Shown in pieces: positions 1 through 5,569 of a stretch of 5,607 bases of DNA. A program made the position numbers and the translations under genes. The first letter of the stretch is position 1, and each line of letters begins with the position of its first letter. The DNA is taken from positions 1 to 5,607 of the forward strand of contig JAGLGG010000016.1 of the NCBI GenBank assembly GCA_023144145.1, in the 5' to 3' direction. Source of the DNA: Anaerolineales bacterium. GTDB lineage: Bacteria; Chloroflexota; Anaerolineae; Anaerolineales; E44-bin32. The notes under the pieces are model-generated. The model searched no databases. It saw nothing but the letters and a program-made list of their open reading frames with translations, and was not told the DNA's origin.

Positions 1-8
1 CCATCGTA

Positions 9-72
9 AACCCCCGGGGGTCTAAGCAGCTATATGGTTGACACAGATTTTTTGGCTAGACCCCCGGGGGTT
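9..72. repeat. Inverted pair of 16-base GC palindromic repeats
   Basis: The 16-base string TAGACCCCCGGGGGTT occurs at 57-72, and its exact reverse complement occurs at 9-24. Each copy contains the palindrome ACCCCCGGGGGT, so each can fold on itself or pair with the other across a 32-base loop. There is no T-tract after either copy, so they do not look like intrinsic terminators. The function is unknown. They could be ends of a small non-autonomous element or an intergenic repeat family; the window shows only these two copies. Confidence 0.7.
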
Positions 73-83
73 GACTGAGTCTG

Positions 84-108
84 GAGCGGTGGCGTGGGTG
101 CTACCGCA
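84..108 (+). repeat. 25-base hairpin repeat, copy 1
   Basis: This is the first of two direct copies (the second is at 174-198), with 24 of 25 bases identical. The core GCGGTGGC/GCTACCGC forms an 8-bp stem with one G-T wobble around the 6-base loop GTGGGT. The wobble pairs only in plus-strand RNA; the minus-strand RNA has an A-C mismatch there. There is no open reading frame of substance. It resembles REP-type intergenic palindromes in form only. Confidence 0.75.
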
Positions 109-121
109 GCTTGATTTTAAG

Positions 122-171
122 TTGACATCGCCCAACTTTTCTATACCTGGGCGATTTTTTCTTGATGTCAA
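122..171 (+). terminator. Plus-strand terminator-like hairpin nested in a palindrome
   Basis: TCGCCCA at 128-134 pairs with TGGGCGA at 148-154 (7 bp, 13-base loop) and is followed directly by TTTTTTCTT, the layout of an intrinsic terminator on the plus strand. On the minus strand there is no U-tract after the stem. The outer arms TTGACATC (122-129) and GATGTCAA (164-171) are exact reverse complements and can form a competing or coaxial stem that shares two bases with the inner one. It could end a plus-strand gene lying left of the window, convergent with the operon. It may equally be part of the flanking repeat element. Confidence 0.5.
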
Positions 172-173
172 CA

Positions 174-198
174 GAGCGGTGGCGTGGGAGCTACCGCA
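174..198 (+). repeat. 25-base hairpin repeat, copy 2
   Basis: This is the second copy of the repeat at 84-108. Its stem is identical, and the single difference (A for T) falls in the last base of the loop (GTGGGA). Copies are 90 bases apart start to start, with a 65-base spacer that contains its own palindrome. Conservation of the stem with change only in the loop fits selection on structure, but one base is a small sample. Confidence 0.75.
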
Positions 199-231
199 AA
201 TCCCTCCCCCGTTACCGTAGCCCAGGTTTCA

Positions 232-250
232 GAGTGAACATAGTCCACTC
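232..250 (-). terminator. Hairpin just downstream of the operon's last stop codon
   Basis: In minus-strand RNA, GAGUGGAC and GUUCACUC form an 8-bp stem with one G-U wobble and a 3-base UAU loop, starting 27 bases after the last stop codon. On the plus strand the same position is an A-C mismatch, so the structure favours minus-strand transcripts. No U-tract follows, so it is not a canonical intrinsic terminator. It could be a 3'-end stabilising hairpin or chance. Confidence 0.3.
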
Positions 251-277
251 ACCCGGTCGATTTTTAATTTGGTGCCC

Positions 278-1228
278 CTAATTACATAACTGCCCAGGAG
301 GTTGCTCCTCCCTGATTTTTCCAGCATTGTCTCTTGCAATAACCTTGATCGTTATTACTGTATCTGACAGCACACCAGAAATCGTCGCAGAACCATTGTA
401 ATCCGCATTCCATTCACCAAATGGAAAATAGGTAGCGTTGCTCACCGACAATTTCTTATTACATAAGTCACCCGAACTGCCGATAAAACATGACAACTTG
501 ACGTATCCGGATTGATCACCTATCCCCCCCGCCCCAATCCCATACGACACAACTAAATCAATCACATGTGCGCTATCTACCTCGATCTTGCATGTATCTC
601 CTGCTCCGGGAACCATAATGAGCCAACTGAATCCGGTGAAGTAGGGTGGTGAACTATCCGCTGGTGTTGGGGTAGGCGTAATCGTCGGCGTAAATGTCAT
701 GGTCGGAGTCGGTGTCTTACTAGGCGTCGGTGTTTTCGAAGGGGTGAAAGTATGAGTCGGCGGTCTTGGAGTATTCGTCTTTGTCGGCGGGCGTGGGGTA
801 AAAGTATTTGTCACCGTTGGCGTATTGGTGGGTGTGCTTGTAAATATTGGTGTGCTGGTAAATGTTGGAGTAGATGTGGGAGTTGGTGTGAAAGTTGGTG
901 TCGGCGTAGGTGTGGGCGTTTCAGTTGGGGTTTCAGTCGGAGTGGCGGTCGGTTCGATCTGGGCCACCTCCGGTTCCTCCTCCGGAGTGAAACTCAAATC
1001 ACGCAGAATCCCCTCAATGATCGAGAGCTGCAGCCCAGCCGTGCCACTCAAAAAAGTATCTGAACCATAGTTCGCTTCAAGGTTTGAACGCAAGCTTACG
1101 GCTAAGGAAAGCAAATTCGGCCATTCCAGTATTAATATTGCAATGGCGATTATTAGGATAAGGATAAGCACCCAAATCAGAATCTTCTCAATTTGAAATG
1201 TACGAACTTTCGCGTTTTGCTCTTCCAT
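278..1228 (-). CDS. Membrane-anchored protein with Thr/Pro stalk and C-terminal Ig-like domain (paralog of the upstream gene)
   Basis: The predicted product is a 316-residue extracytoplasmic protein of unknown function. One hydrophobic helix (about residues 15-36) follows a short cytoplasmic end. Next come a juxtamembrane motif (46-80: LRS, A.YGSD.F, LQ.SI), a stalk of about 100 residues made almost only of Thr and Pro with some Ser, Phe, Lys and Arg (92-190), and a beta-rich C-terminal domain with Cys213, 247, 256 and 315, ending near the Ig-like motif IKVIARDNAGK. The reading frame stays open upstream to a GTG at 1294, but the ATG at 1228 is preferred: AGGG lies 9 bases before it, and the motif then starts at residue 46, against 45 in the paralog at 2556-1360. 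An ATG at 1237 is also possible. There is no C-terminal sorting signal. The stalk type is common in Chloroflexota surface proteins and is likely a spacer, perhaps glycosylated (inference). The gene lies 131 bases after its neighbour and may have its own promoter. Confidence 0.85.
   Translation of the reverse strand: MEEQNAKVRTFQIEKILIWVLILILIIAIAILILEWPNLLSLAVSLRSNLEANYGSDTFLSGTAGLQLSIIEGILRDLSFTPEEEPEVAQIEPTATPTETPTETPTPTPTPTFTPTPTSTPTFTSTPIFTSTPTNTPTVTNTFTPRPPTKTNTPRPPTHTFTPSKTPTPSKTPTPTMTFTPTITPTPTPADSSPPYFTGFSWLIMVPGAGDTCKIEVDSAHVIDLVVSYGIGAGGIGDQSGYVKLSCFIGSSGDLCNKKLSVSNATYFPFGEWNADYNGSATISGVLSDTVITIKVIARDNAGKIREEQPPGQLCN
662..955 (-). repeat. Thr/Pro-coding low-complexity tract
   Basis: This is a degenerate array of ACN/CCN codons encoding TPT-, TFTP- and SKTPTP-like units, the stalk of the last gene of the operon. 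The two adjacent SKTPTP units near 704-727 show recent-looking local duplication. On the plus strand it appears as G/T-rich GGTGT/GGCGT repeats, which create spurious Gly/Val-rich reading frames. Tracts like this can change length by slippage, and they hamper assembly. Confidence 0.8.
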
Positions 1229-1237
1229 ACTCGTCAT

Positions 1238-1241
1238 CCCT
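1238..1241 (-). promoter_or_regulatory. Ribosome binding site deciding the start at 1228
   Basis: AGGG on the minus strand lies 9 bases before the ATG at 1228. The upstream ATG at 1237 would sit directly against this AGGG, with no spacer, which argues for 1228. Confidence 0.45.
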
Positions 1242-1282
1242 GCCGGCAAAATTGTGAGCAAATATCCAACATCGCAAAACCT

Positions 1283-1310
1283 AATAAACCCCACATTCTT
1301 GCTAAGTCAA
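1283..1310 (-). promoter_or_regulatory. Possible internal promoter for the last gene
   Basis: On the minus strand TTGACT (1310-1305, five of six bases of the -35 consensus) is followed after 16 bases by TTTATT (1288-1283, four of six of the -10 consensus). Transcription would start near 1276, giving a leader of about 48 bases to the ATG at 1228. This lies in the only sizeable gap of the operon. The -10 is weak, and sigma-factor preferences in this lineage are not known to me, so this is a candidate only. Confidence 0.3.
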
Positions 1311-1359
1311 GACCAATTATGAACCAGAAGGCAAATATTTCAAAGGAATTAGGTACTAA

Positions 1360-2556
1360 CTACTGGAAATTGCCCCCACAACTACCTGGCATGGTGTACT
1401 CACCCAGCCATAAATAACCCTCAAGACCAACATAATCACGCGCTTTGGCCCAAAGATTGATCCTAAACAACCCACCCTCCGGTGAATCCCATAGCGGGTT
1501 AATTTCGATATGAACATCACCGCTGTAACACCCCAACCAGCCTCCATCCCCAGTAGGGCCTCCGCTCTTCAGAATGAGCGCGGAGGAGTAAATATACTCG
1601 GAGTAACCATCCACTTGGTATTTAAGCTTTACCCATTCAATCCCGCTCGACCAGGCTGGATCAGCACCTTCTAGATCGGTAATTGCAACGGTAATCTCGC
1701 ATCCAGTAAGGTCATCTGGCGGAGGTGAAAGAACACCACCCGACAATATCGGCGCGGTTACATCTTCACCATTTGGCGTTGGATCAGGACCCGGTTGTTC
1801 GCAAGGTGTTGACTCCACTGAAGCAACTGCTACCTTATCCCCCAAGTGCCACTTAATTTCAGAACCATTAAATTCGGTACTAAATTCAGCATCGGGATAC
1901 GGAGCAGTACGACCGGGTTCGAATCTTGTTGGTTGCCCTCGGTCATCTGGTCCAGGTTCAAAGTGGTTCCTAGAACCTATACTGATCTCGATAGGGTGGG
2001 AGTTCGGATTCTTGTAACCGAAGAAAGCAGTAAAAGTCCCATCGTGATTGTCCTTCACACATTCTAGAATGGGACGAATGGGTTGCGGGGAAGACGTTGA
2101 TGTCGGTTTTGGCGTTTTTGACGGCAGTGGTGTAATTGTTGGTGTTTCCGGCGCGGTTGTGCTCGTATATTCAGGTTCCCTAGTTGTCGTTGGCTTGGGA
2201 GGTTCAAGTTCCACTGTCGGCGTGGGAGAAGATTCGTCCTCCAAACCACCAGAGGATGAGGTTGCAGTTGGGACAGGATTTTGGAAGGTTAGGTCCCACC
2301 TTGATGACGAACCGTCTGCAAATAGGGTATCTGCTGAAATGTCTCCAAGTATGCTGATCTGGAGCGACTTGAGAGTCTGCCCGAAGATGTCTGAGCCATA
2401 ATCTGCGAATATTTGGGATCTAAGATCTGCTAAGAGAGGAAATGTTGCTCCGAAAGAAGTTCCCGCCCAAAGTGCTGCCAGGATCCATAGTGAGAGGACG
2501 AGCAAAAAGATTCCAAATGCATTTACTAACCATCCTCTTCCCGATCGCGCTTCCAT
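1360..2556 (-). CDS. Membrane-anchored protein with Thr/Pro linker and two extracytoplasmic domains
   Basis: A 398-residue protein of unknown function. Residues 9-33 form one hydrophobic helix. The juxtamembrane motif at 45-79 (LRS...A.YGSD.F...LQ.SI) matches the paralog downstream at 16 of 35 positions without gaps. A Thr/Pro/Ser linker covers 94-160. Residues 163-252 form a compact domain bounded by Cys166 and Cys252, with NHDGTF, YKNPNSHP and DRGQPT..EPGR; I recognise this pattern from many secreted bacterial proteins but cannot name the family with certainty. Residues 264-385 form an Ig-like beta domain (WVKLKY, INLWAKARD..G) resembling the paralog's C-terminus, with Cys286, 343 and 393. 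There is no LPxTG-hydrophobic-positive tail. The start overlaps the end of the cyclase gene by 31 bases in another frame, with AGGA 6 bases upstream, so translational coupling is likely. Its probable role is surface binding or adhesion, or a partner of the sensor; this is inference. Confidence 0.88.
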   Translation of the reverse strand: MEARSGRGWLVNAFGIFLLVLSLWILAALWAGTSFGATFPLLADLRSQIFADYGSDIFGQTLKSLQISILGDISADTLFADGSSSRWDLTFQNPVPTATSSSGGLEDESSPTPTVELEPPKPTTTREPEYTSTTAPETPTITPLPSKTPKPTSTSSPQPIRPILECVKDNHDGTFTAFFGYKNPNSHPIEISIGSRNHFEPGPDDRGQPTRFEPGRTAPYPDAEFSTEFNGSEIKWHLGDKVAVASVESTPCEQPGPDPTPNGEDVTAPILSGGVLSPPPDDLTGCEITVAITDLEGADPAWSSGIEWVKLKYQVDGYSEYIYSSALILKSGGPTGDGGWLGCYSGDVHIEINPLWDSPEGGLFRINLWAKARDYVGLEGYLWLGEYTMPGSCGGNFQ

Positions 2557-4430
2557 TGTGAATCCTGCCCTGCGAATGTGTTGCCTAATCTCATTCGCCT
2601 TCCCTTTACTTCATAAACTGAAACTTCACGTCCGGAGTGCCGCAGACGAGCCCTTCCGTATCGACCGAACTTAAGCACGCGATGTGCTTTCGCCAAATAG
2701 TTATAGGTCGATTCGGAGATTAATAATGCTCCTGCCCCTAATTCCCGGCAGACCTCCTGAACATCACGCGCCTCTTGTACCGTATCTCCGATAACGCTGA
2801 ATTGCAACTGGCTCTTATTTCCTATACCACCAGCAACCACTTTTCCAGTAGTAATACCAATCCACATTTCAAGAGCTGGACGTCCCTGAATTGCGCGATC
2901 GCTGTTCCATTTTTCAACTTCGCTGAGCAGTTCCAGCCCGGCATGGACGCTTTGCAATGAACTCAATTGAGGGGGAGTTTGCTGAGGAAGGACACCAAAA
3001 AACGCGATCAGTATTTCACCATCGAATTTGCTGATCGTGCCTCCATGTTGAGAAATGAAGGGAGTGATTGCTTCATAATAGCGGTTGATTGTCGTCAGAA
3101 TTGATTCAGGATTTGAGCTCTCAGCCCCTCCAGTAAAACTGGATAAATCTGCAACCAGGATTGCGGCTTCGGCACTAATGCCATCGTATGAAATATGTTT
3201 ATCCGGTTGCGCTTCTTGAATTTCTTCACGCATATCGGAATCGAGCATCGGCATAAGTGCGTCACGGTAAGGAATGCTTTCTCGCAATCCCTCGACGAGT
3301 CTGTTGAAGGACCTGGCTAGAATCCCAATTTCATCATTCGATCTTGAGGGGACATAAGTATCCAAATTCCCTGCCGCAACTTGGGCAGAAGCTTCCGCAA
3401 TCTCTACCAGTGGACGAGTGATCATGTTGGATATCAGCAATCCTATCGTGACCACCAAGAGCAAGGCAATTGCACCGTATCTGGCTACTGTAAAGACGTT
3501 TTCCAGGAGAAGGTCTTGACCTTGCGTGCGGAGCAGTGAGGTTCCCAATATACCCAGATCAACTGTGTTCTGACGTGCCCTGAACATGGTGAGAACCTCT
3601 GTATAAAGCGAGCCGGAAACTGTCACATTGCGTACAACATTCTGATTATCACCAGAGGTCAACGCATCGGATATTTGGGAAGGCGATACAAGCAGATTGT
3701 TTGGATCATCAGGCTCAAGTGTTGATCCAAGCAATTCCCCGGTGGACATATCGTAGATCGCAACGTTGGCTCCAGCATCAAGGCTCAGTTGATCAACGAG
3801 GTTGTCCAGATAGAAGCCTACTAATGCTACGCCGATAATTTCTGCTTGATTGTTCCTTAAAGGGCCCCCTATTGTGAAAACACCAGTGTCTCTTTCTCCA
3901 ATGGTTAATCTGCCGACACCGACCTGTTTATCACCGAGGTCATCGAGATCCCCAGACAGAATCGGATAAATAAAATCCCAGTCCTTATAAAAGGTCTCTC
4001 CCTTTAATACTTCAAAGTCTCCTGCCGCGCCCTGTGGTTGGTGTCTTATAGAGAGCAGACTTGTTATTTCAGCATCTAAGATGACGGCAAAATCGACTCC
4101 GCCATTGATTACGAGCGGCAAGACGCGTGCGCGCAGATCTTCGGAATTTTCTAACCCAACTGCTTGAGCCACTCCTTCTGTATTAGCGATTAATCGCTCC
4201 ACCCTCAAAAGCTCCTCTTCGATTCTGACAACAGCATCATTGGTTTGTTTTCCACTGTCTGCCAATTGACGGAGGAACTGAAATTCTTCTGTTTGATTTA
4301 GAAGTTGGTTAACAAGGTAAGCTGCACCAAGCCCGAGAATCAAAGCCAGGAAAATAAATGGAAGAGTGATCTTCCAACGCAAGCTGAACCGAACGCGCTC
4401 TTTCAAACGTGATTCGGTCTTGCGCGCCAT
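2526..4430 (-). CDS. Cache-HAMP sensor with a class III adenylate/guanylate cyclase homology domain (atypical active site)
   Basis: A 634-residue membrane receptor of the usual size for Cache-HAMP-cyclase proteins. TM1 is at 22-42, a double-Cache-like extracytoplasmic sensor at about 45-315 (including FTIGGPLRN..AEIIGVALVGF), and TM2 at 316-335. HAMP is at 336-388 (Pro340, DEIG 366-369), and the cyclase domain at about 415-608, ending in GREVSVYEVKG. Active members turn ATP or GTP into a cyclic nucleotide in the cytoplasm when the sensor binds a ligand. Here Asp428 (first metal ligand) and Lys468 (purine-specifying) are present. But the second metal Asp is Glu472 (GE for GD), the purine-specifying Asp/Thr position is Ser545, and the Asn...Arg transition-state pair is Gln552...Asp556. 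Activity is therefore doubtful; it may act as a nucleotide-binding or protein-interaction output. The start ATG has AAAGG 9 bases upstream and lies 31 bases after the sortase stop. The 3' end overlaps the next gene by 31 bases. Confidence 0.92.
   Translation of the reverse strand: MARKTESRLKERVRFSLRWKITLPFIFLALILGLGAAYLVNQLLNQTEEFQFLRQLADSGKQTNDAVVRIEEELLRVERLIANTEGVAQAVGLENSEDLRARVLPLVINGGVDFAVILDAEITSLLSIRHQPQGAAGDFEVLKGETFYKDWDFIYPILSGDLDDLGDKQVGVGRLTIGERDTGVFTIGGPLRNNQAEIIGVALVGFYLDNLVDQLSLDAGANVAIYDMSTGELLGSTLEPDDPNNLLVSPSQISDALTSGDNQNVVRNVTVSGSLYTEVLTMFRARQNTVDLGILGTSLLRTQGQDLLLENVFTVARYGAIALLLVVTIGLLISNMITRPLVEIAEASAQVAAGNLDTYVPSRSNDEIGILARSFNRLVEGLRESIPYRDALMPMLDSDMREEIQEAQPDKHISYDGISAEAAILVADLSSFTGGAESSNPESILTTINRYYEAITPFISQHGGTISKFDGEILIAFFGVLPQQTPPQLSSLQSVHAGLELLSEVEKWNSDRAIQGRPALEMWIGITTGKVVAGGIGNKSQLQFSVIGDTVQEARDVQEVCRELGAGALLISESTYNYLAKAHRVLKFGRYGRARLRHSGREVSVYEVKGRRMRLGNTFAGQDSQWKRDREEDG
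2563..2566 (-). promoter_or_regulatory. Ribosome binding site inside the cyclase gene
   Basis: AGGA on the minus strand lies 6 bases before the ATG at 2556, within the 3' end of the preceding cyclase-domain gene. It supports the overlapping start and suggests coupled translation of the two proteins. Confidence 0.55.
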
Positions 4431-4439
4431 TGGAAATCG

Positions 4440-4444
4440 CCTTT
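4440..4444 (-). promoter_or_regulatory. Ribosome binding site of the cyclase-domain gene
   Basis: AAAGG on the minus strand lies 9 bases before the ATG at 4430, inside the 31-base gap after the sortase stop. No promoter-like or terminator-like structure fits in this gap, so the two genes are likely cotranscribed. Confidence 0.5.
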
Positions 4445-4461
4445 CGTTCTTGAGGGTGCCA

Positions 4462-5376
4462 TCAGCTTTCTCTCAACTCTCCGAAGACTACTATCCTTTG
4501 TGAGTCGACCAGATATGGGTAGCATGAAATTAGAGTTATTGTGGCCTTTTCTGTTGGGTCCATTGCGCTGACTTCAGTGGGTTGTACAACGCGGATCCCC
4601 GTAACTATGTAGGTGAATTCTCTTGACGAGGTCGAAACTTTAATCGGATGTCCGGGGCGTAATCGATCTAAATTTCGAAACAATTCACCGAAAATGTCAT
4701 TGTGCGCCGAGAGAATTAGATTTCCTGGTTCACCTGGATTGGCGCTGCCTATATGTTGCCCGACGCCTTTCTTTAATTGCTCCCATCCATCACCCTGAAC
4801 GATTGGTTGCGGATTTGGCCACAACGCTTCGATAAGAATCTGCTGCGCATGTTGAGGCCCAGGGGTCGGTGCTGCGAGAGATGGTAAGGATTGAACTAAC
4901 GGCCTCAGATTTTCAGGAATCTCAGCGTCGTTGGGTTTTGCTCCACCAGGAGAATTCGGTGGAGTGTGTCCCGAAGGAAGTACCACAGCCGTAATAAGCG
5001 GTGTTGGGCTGGGAGTCGGTATCTCTATGGCTTCTGCAACTTCCTGATTCAATGTTTGAAGCAGACCAAATCCTTTGAAGAACACAAAGGCCATGCCAAA
5101 AACTGCAGCGATCTCGATCCACAGAAGTAACCTGTTGAAAACAGATTTTATGGTTTTCTTATAGTCGAATCGCGACTGCTCCGATTCTTGATTTGTTCCA
5201 CTTTGGGATTCCGGGTCGTACTCTTCTATGCCTAATCCTTCTAGTAGTGGAAGAGCTCTTCCCGTCTCTCGATATCGTTGCAACCGCGAGGCATGGACTT
5301 CAAGCTTCTTCTTCGATAAAAGAGCTTCAAGTTCATCAATGGAGTATTCGTCCGCTGGTCGTTTATCCCTTGCCAT
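4462..5376 (-). CDS. Membrane-anchored sortase, class D-like
   Basis: Sortases are cysteine transpeptidases that cut a sorting motif in secreted proteins and join the new end to an amine on the cell surface. This 304-residue protein has a charged cytoplasmic N-terminus (1-80, with a likely helix at 10-38), one TM helix (about 84-107), a Pro-rich linker (118-172) and the sortase domain (about 178-302). The catalytic residues are visible: His225 in LILSAHND, Cys285 in ITLISCYP and Arg294 in SQRIVVFGEL. TLxxC followed by YP fits class D better than A or B; subclass is uncertain. The ATG at 5376 is the only usable start: the frame has a TGA 36 bases upstream and no GTG or TTG between. Its Shine-Dalgarno is poor (leader ends GGTTTTTTAGA). 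It is the first gene of the operon. No substrate with a classical sorting signal is seen in the window. Confidence 0.93.
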   Translation of the reverse strand: MARDKRPADEYSIDELEALLSKKKLEVHASRLQRYRETGRALPLLEGLGIEEYDPESQSGTNQESEQSRFDYKKTIKSVFNRLLLWIEIAAVFGMAFVFFKGFGLLQTLNQEVAEAIEIPTPSPTPLITAVVLPSGHTPPNSPGGAKPNDAEIPENLRPLVQSLPSLAAPTPGPQHAQQILIEALWPNPQPIVQGDGWEQLKKGVGQHIGSANPGEPGNLILSAHNDIFGELFRNLDRLRPGHPIKVSTSSREFTYIVTGIRVVQPTEVSAMDPTEKATITLISCYPYLVDSQRIVVFGELRES

Positions 5377-5436
5377 TCTAAAAAACCAATTTTCGCTGTG
5401 TACCCTTACTGATCACCAAAATGATAACAAACTGCT

Positions 5437-5452
5437 CCCACATTTCAGTGGG
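5437..5452 (-). other. Small hairpin at the start of the leader
   Basis: CCCAC and GTGGG form a 5-bp perfect stem with a 6-base loop, just downstream of the candidate -10 box and so at the 5' end of the predicted transcript. It is not followed by a T-tract on either strand. It may protect the 5' end or be an operator half-site pair; it may also be chance. Confidence 0.3.
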
Positions 5453-5456
5453 CGCG

Positions 5457-5487
5457 ATTATACACGATGCCGATTTCTACGCATGAA
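5457..5487 (-). promoter_or_regulatory. Candidate main promoter of the operon
   Basis: A perfect TATAAT lies on the minus strand at 5462-5457, giving a predicted start near 5450 and a leader of about 74 bases to the sortase ATG. The -35 region is poor: the best match is TTCATG (5487-5482) at a 19-base spacing, with three of six consensus bases. This suggests activator dependence, another sigma factor, or that this is not the promoter. Confidence 0.4.
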
Positions 5488-5563
5488 GGTACTGGCTAGC
5501 GAATTTGGAATCCTTGAAGAGAACGGTTCGTCACTAACGGTGATTTCTGGGCTAATTATTGGA

Positions 5564-5569
5564 TATAAT
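5564..5569 (+). promoter_or_regulatory. Possible divergent -10 box
   Basis: TATAAT occurs on the plus strand at 5564-5569. Downstream, ATG codons at 5581, 5584 and 5587 share one frame that stays open to the window end (MMMSILETI). There is no clear -35 box and no ribosome binding site, so a divergent gene starting here is only a possibility. Apart from this and the operon promoter region, I see nothing in 5465-5607. Confidence 0.15.

Noticed and set aside
38..43. TTGACA boxes at 38-43 and 122-127 as -35 promoter elements
   Set aside because: Neither has a convincing -10 at 16-18 bases; the second is part of a palindrome arm.
84..198. CRISPR-like repeat-spacer unit
   Set aside because: There are only two repeats, the spacer is 65 bases and itself palindromic, and no cas genes are present.
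38..220. 60-residue plus-strand reading frame over the hairpin repeats, with repeated AVAW.LPQ peptides
   Set aside because: It starts at TTG with no ribosome binding site, and its peptide repeats are just the two palindromic DNA repeats falling in the same frame because they are 90 bases apart.
752..1070. Plus-strand Gly/Val-rich and Trp/Cys/Arg-rich reading frames
   Set aside because: They are antisense shadows of the Thr/Pro codon repeats of the minus-strand gene.
1249..1262. AATTGTGAGC, identical to one half of the lac operator
   Set aside because: The second half-site is absent and the organism is unlikely to use LacI in this way; a 10-base match here is most simply chance.
1229..1294. 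N-terminal extension of the last gene to a GTG at 1294
   Set aside because: The extra 22 residues have no paralog counterpart, no good ribosome binding site, and overlap the candidate promoter; the ATG at 1228 aligns the juxtamembrane motif with the paralog.
2077..2277. LPSKTP in the linker as a sorting motif
   Set aside because: It is internal, lacks the following hydrophobic helix and positive tail, and arises from the Pro/Thr-rich composition.
2048..2401. 117-residue plus-strand reading frame rich in Val, Gly and Ser
   Set aside because: It is antisense to the Thr/Pro linker and juxtamembrane part of the second stalk gene, with composition explained by that gene's codons.
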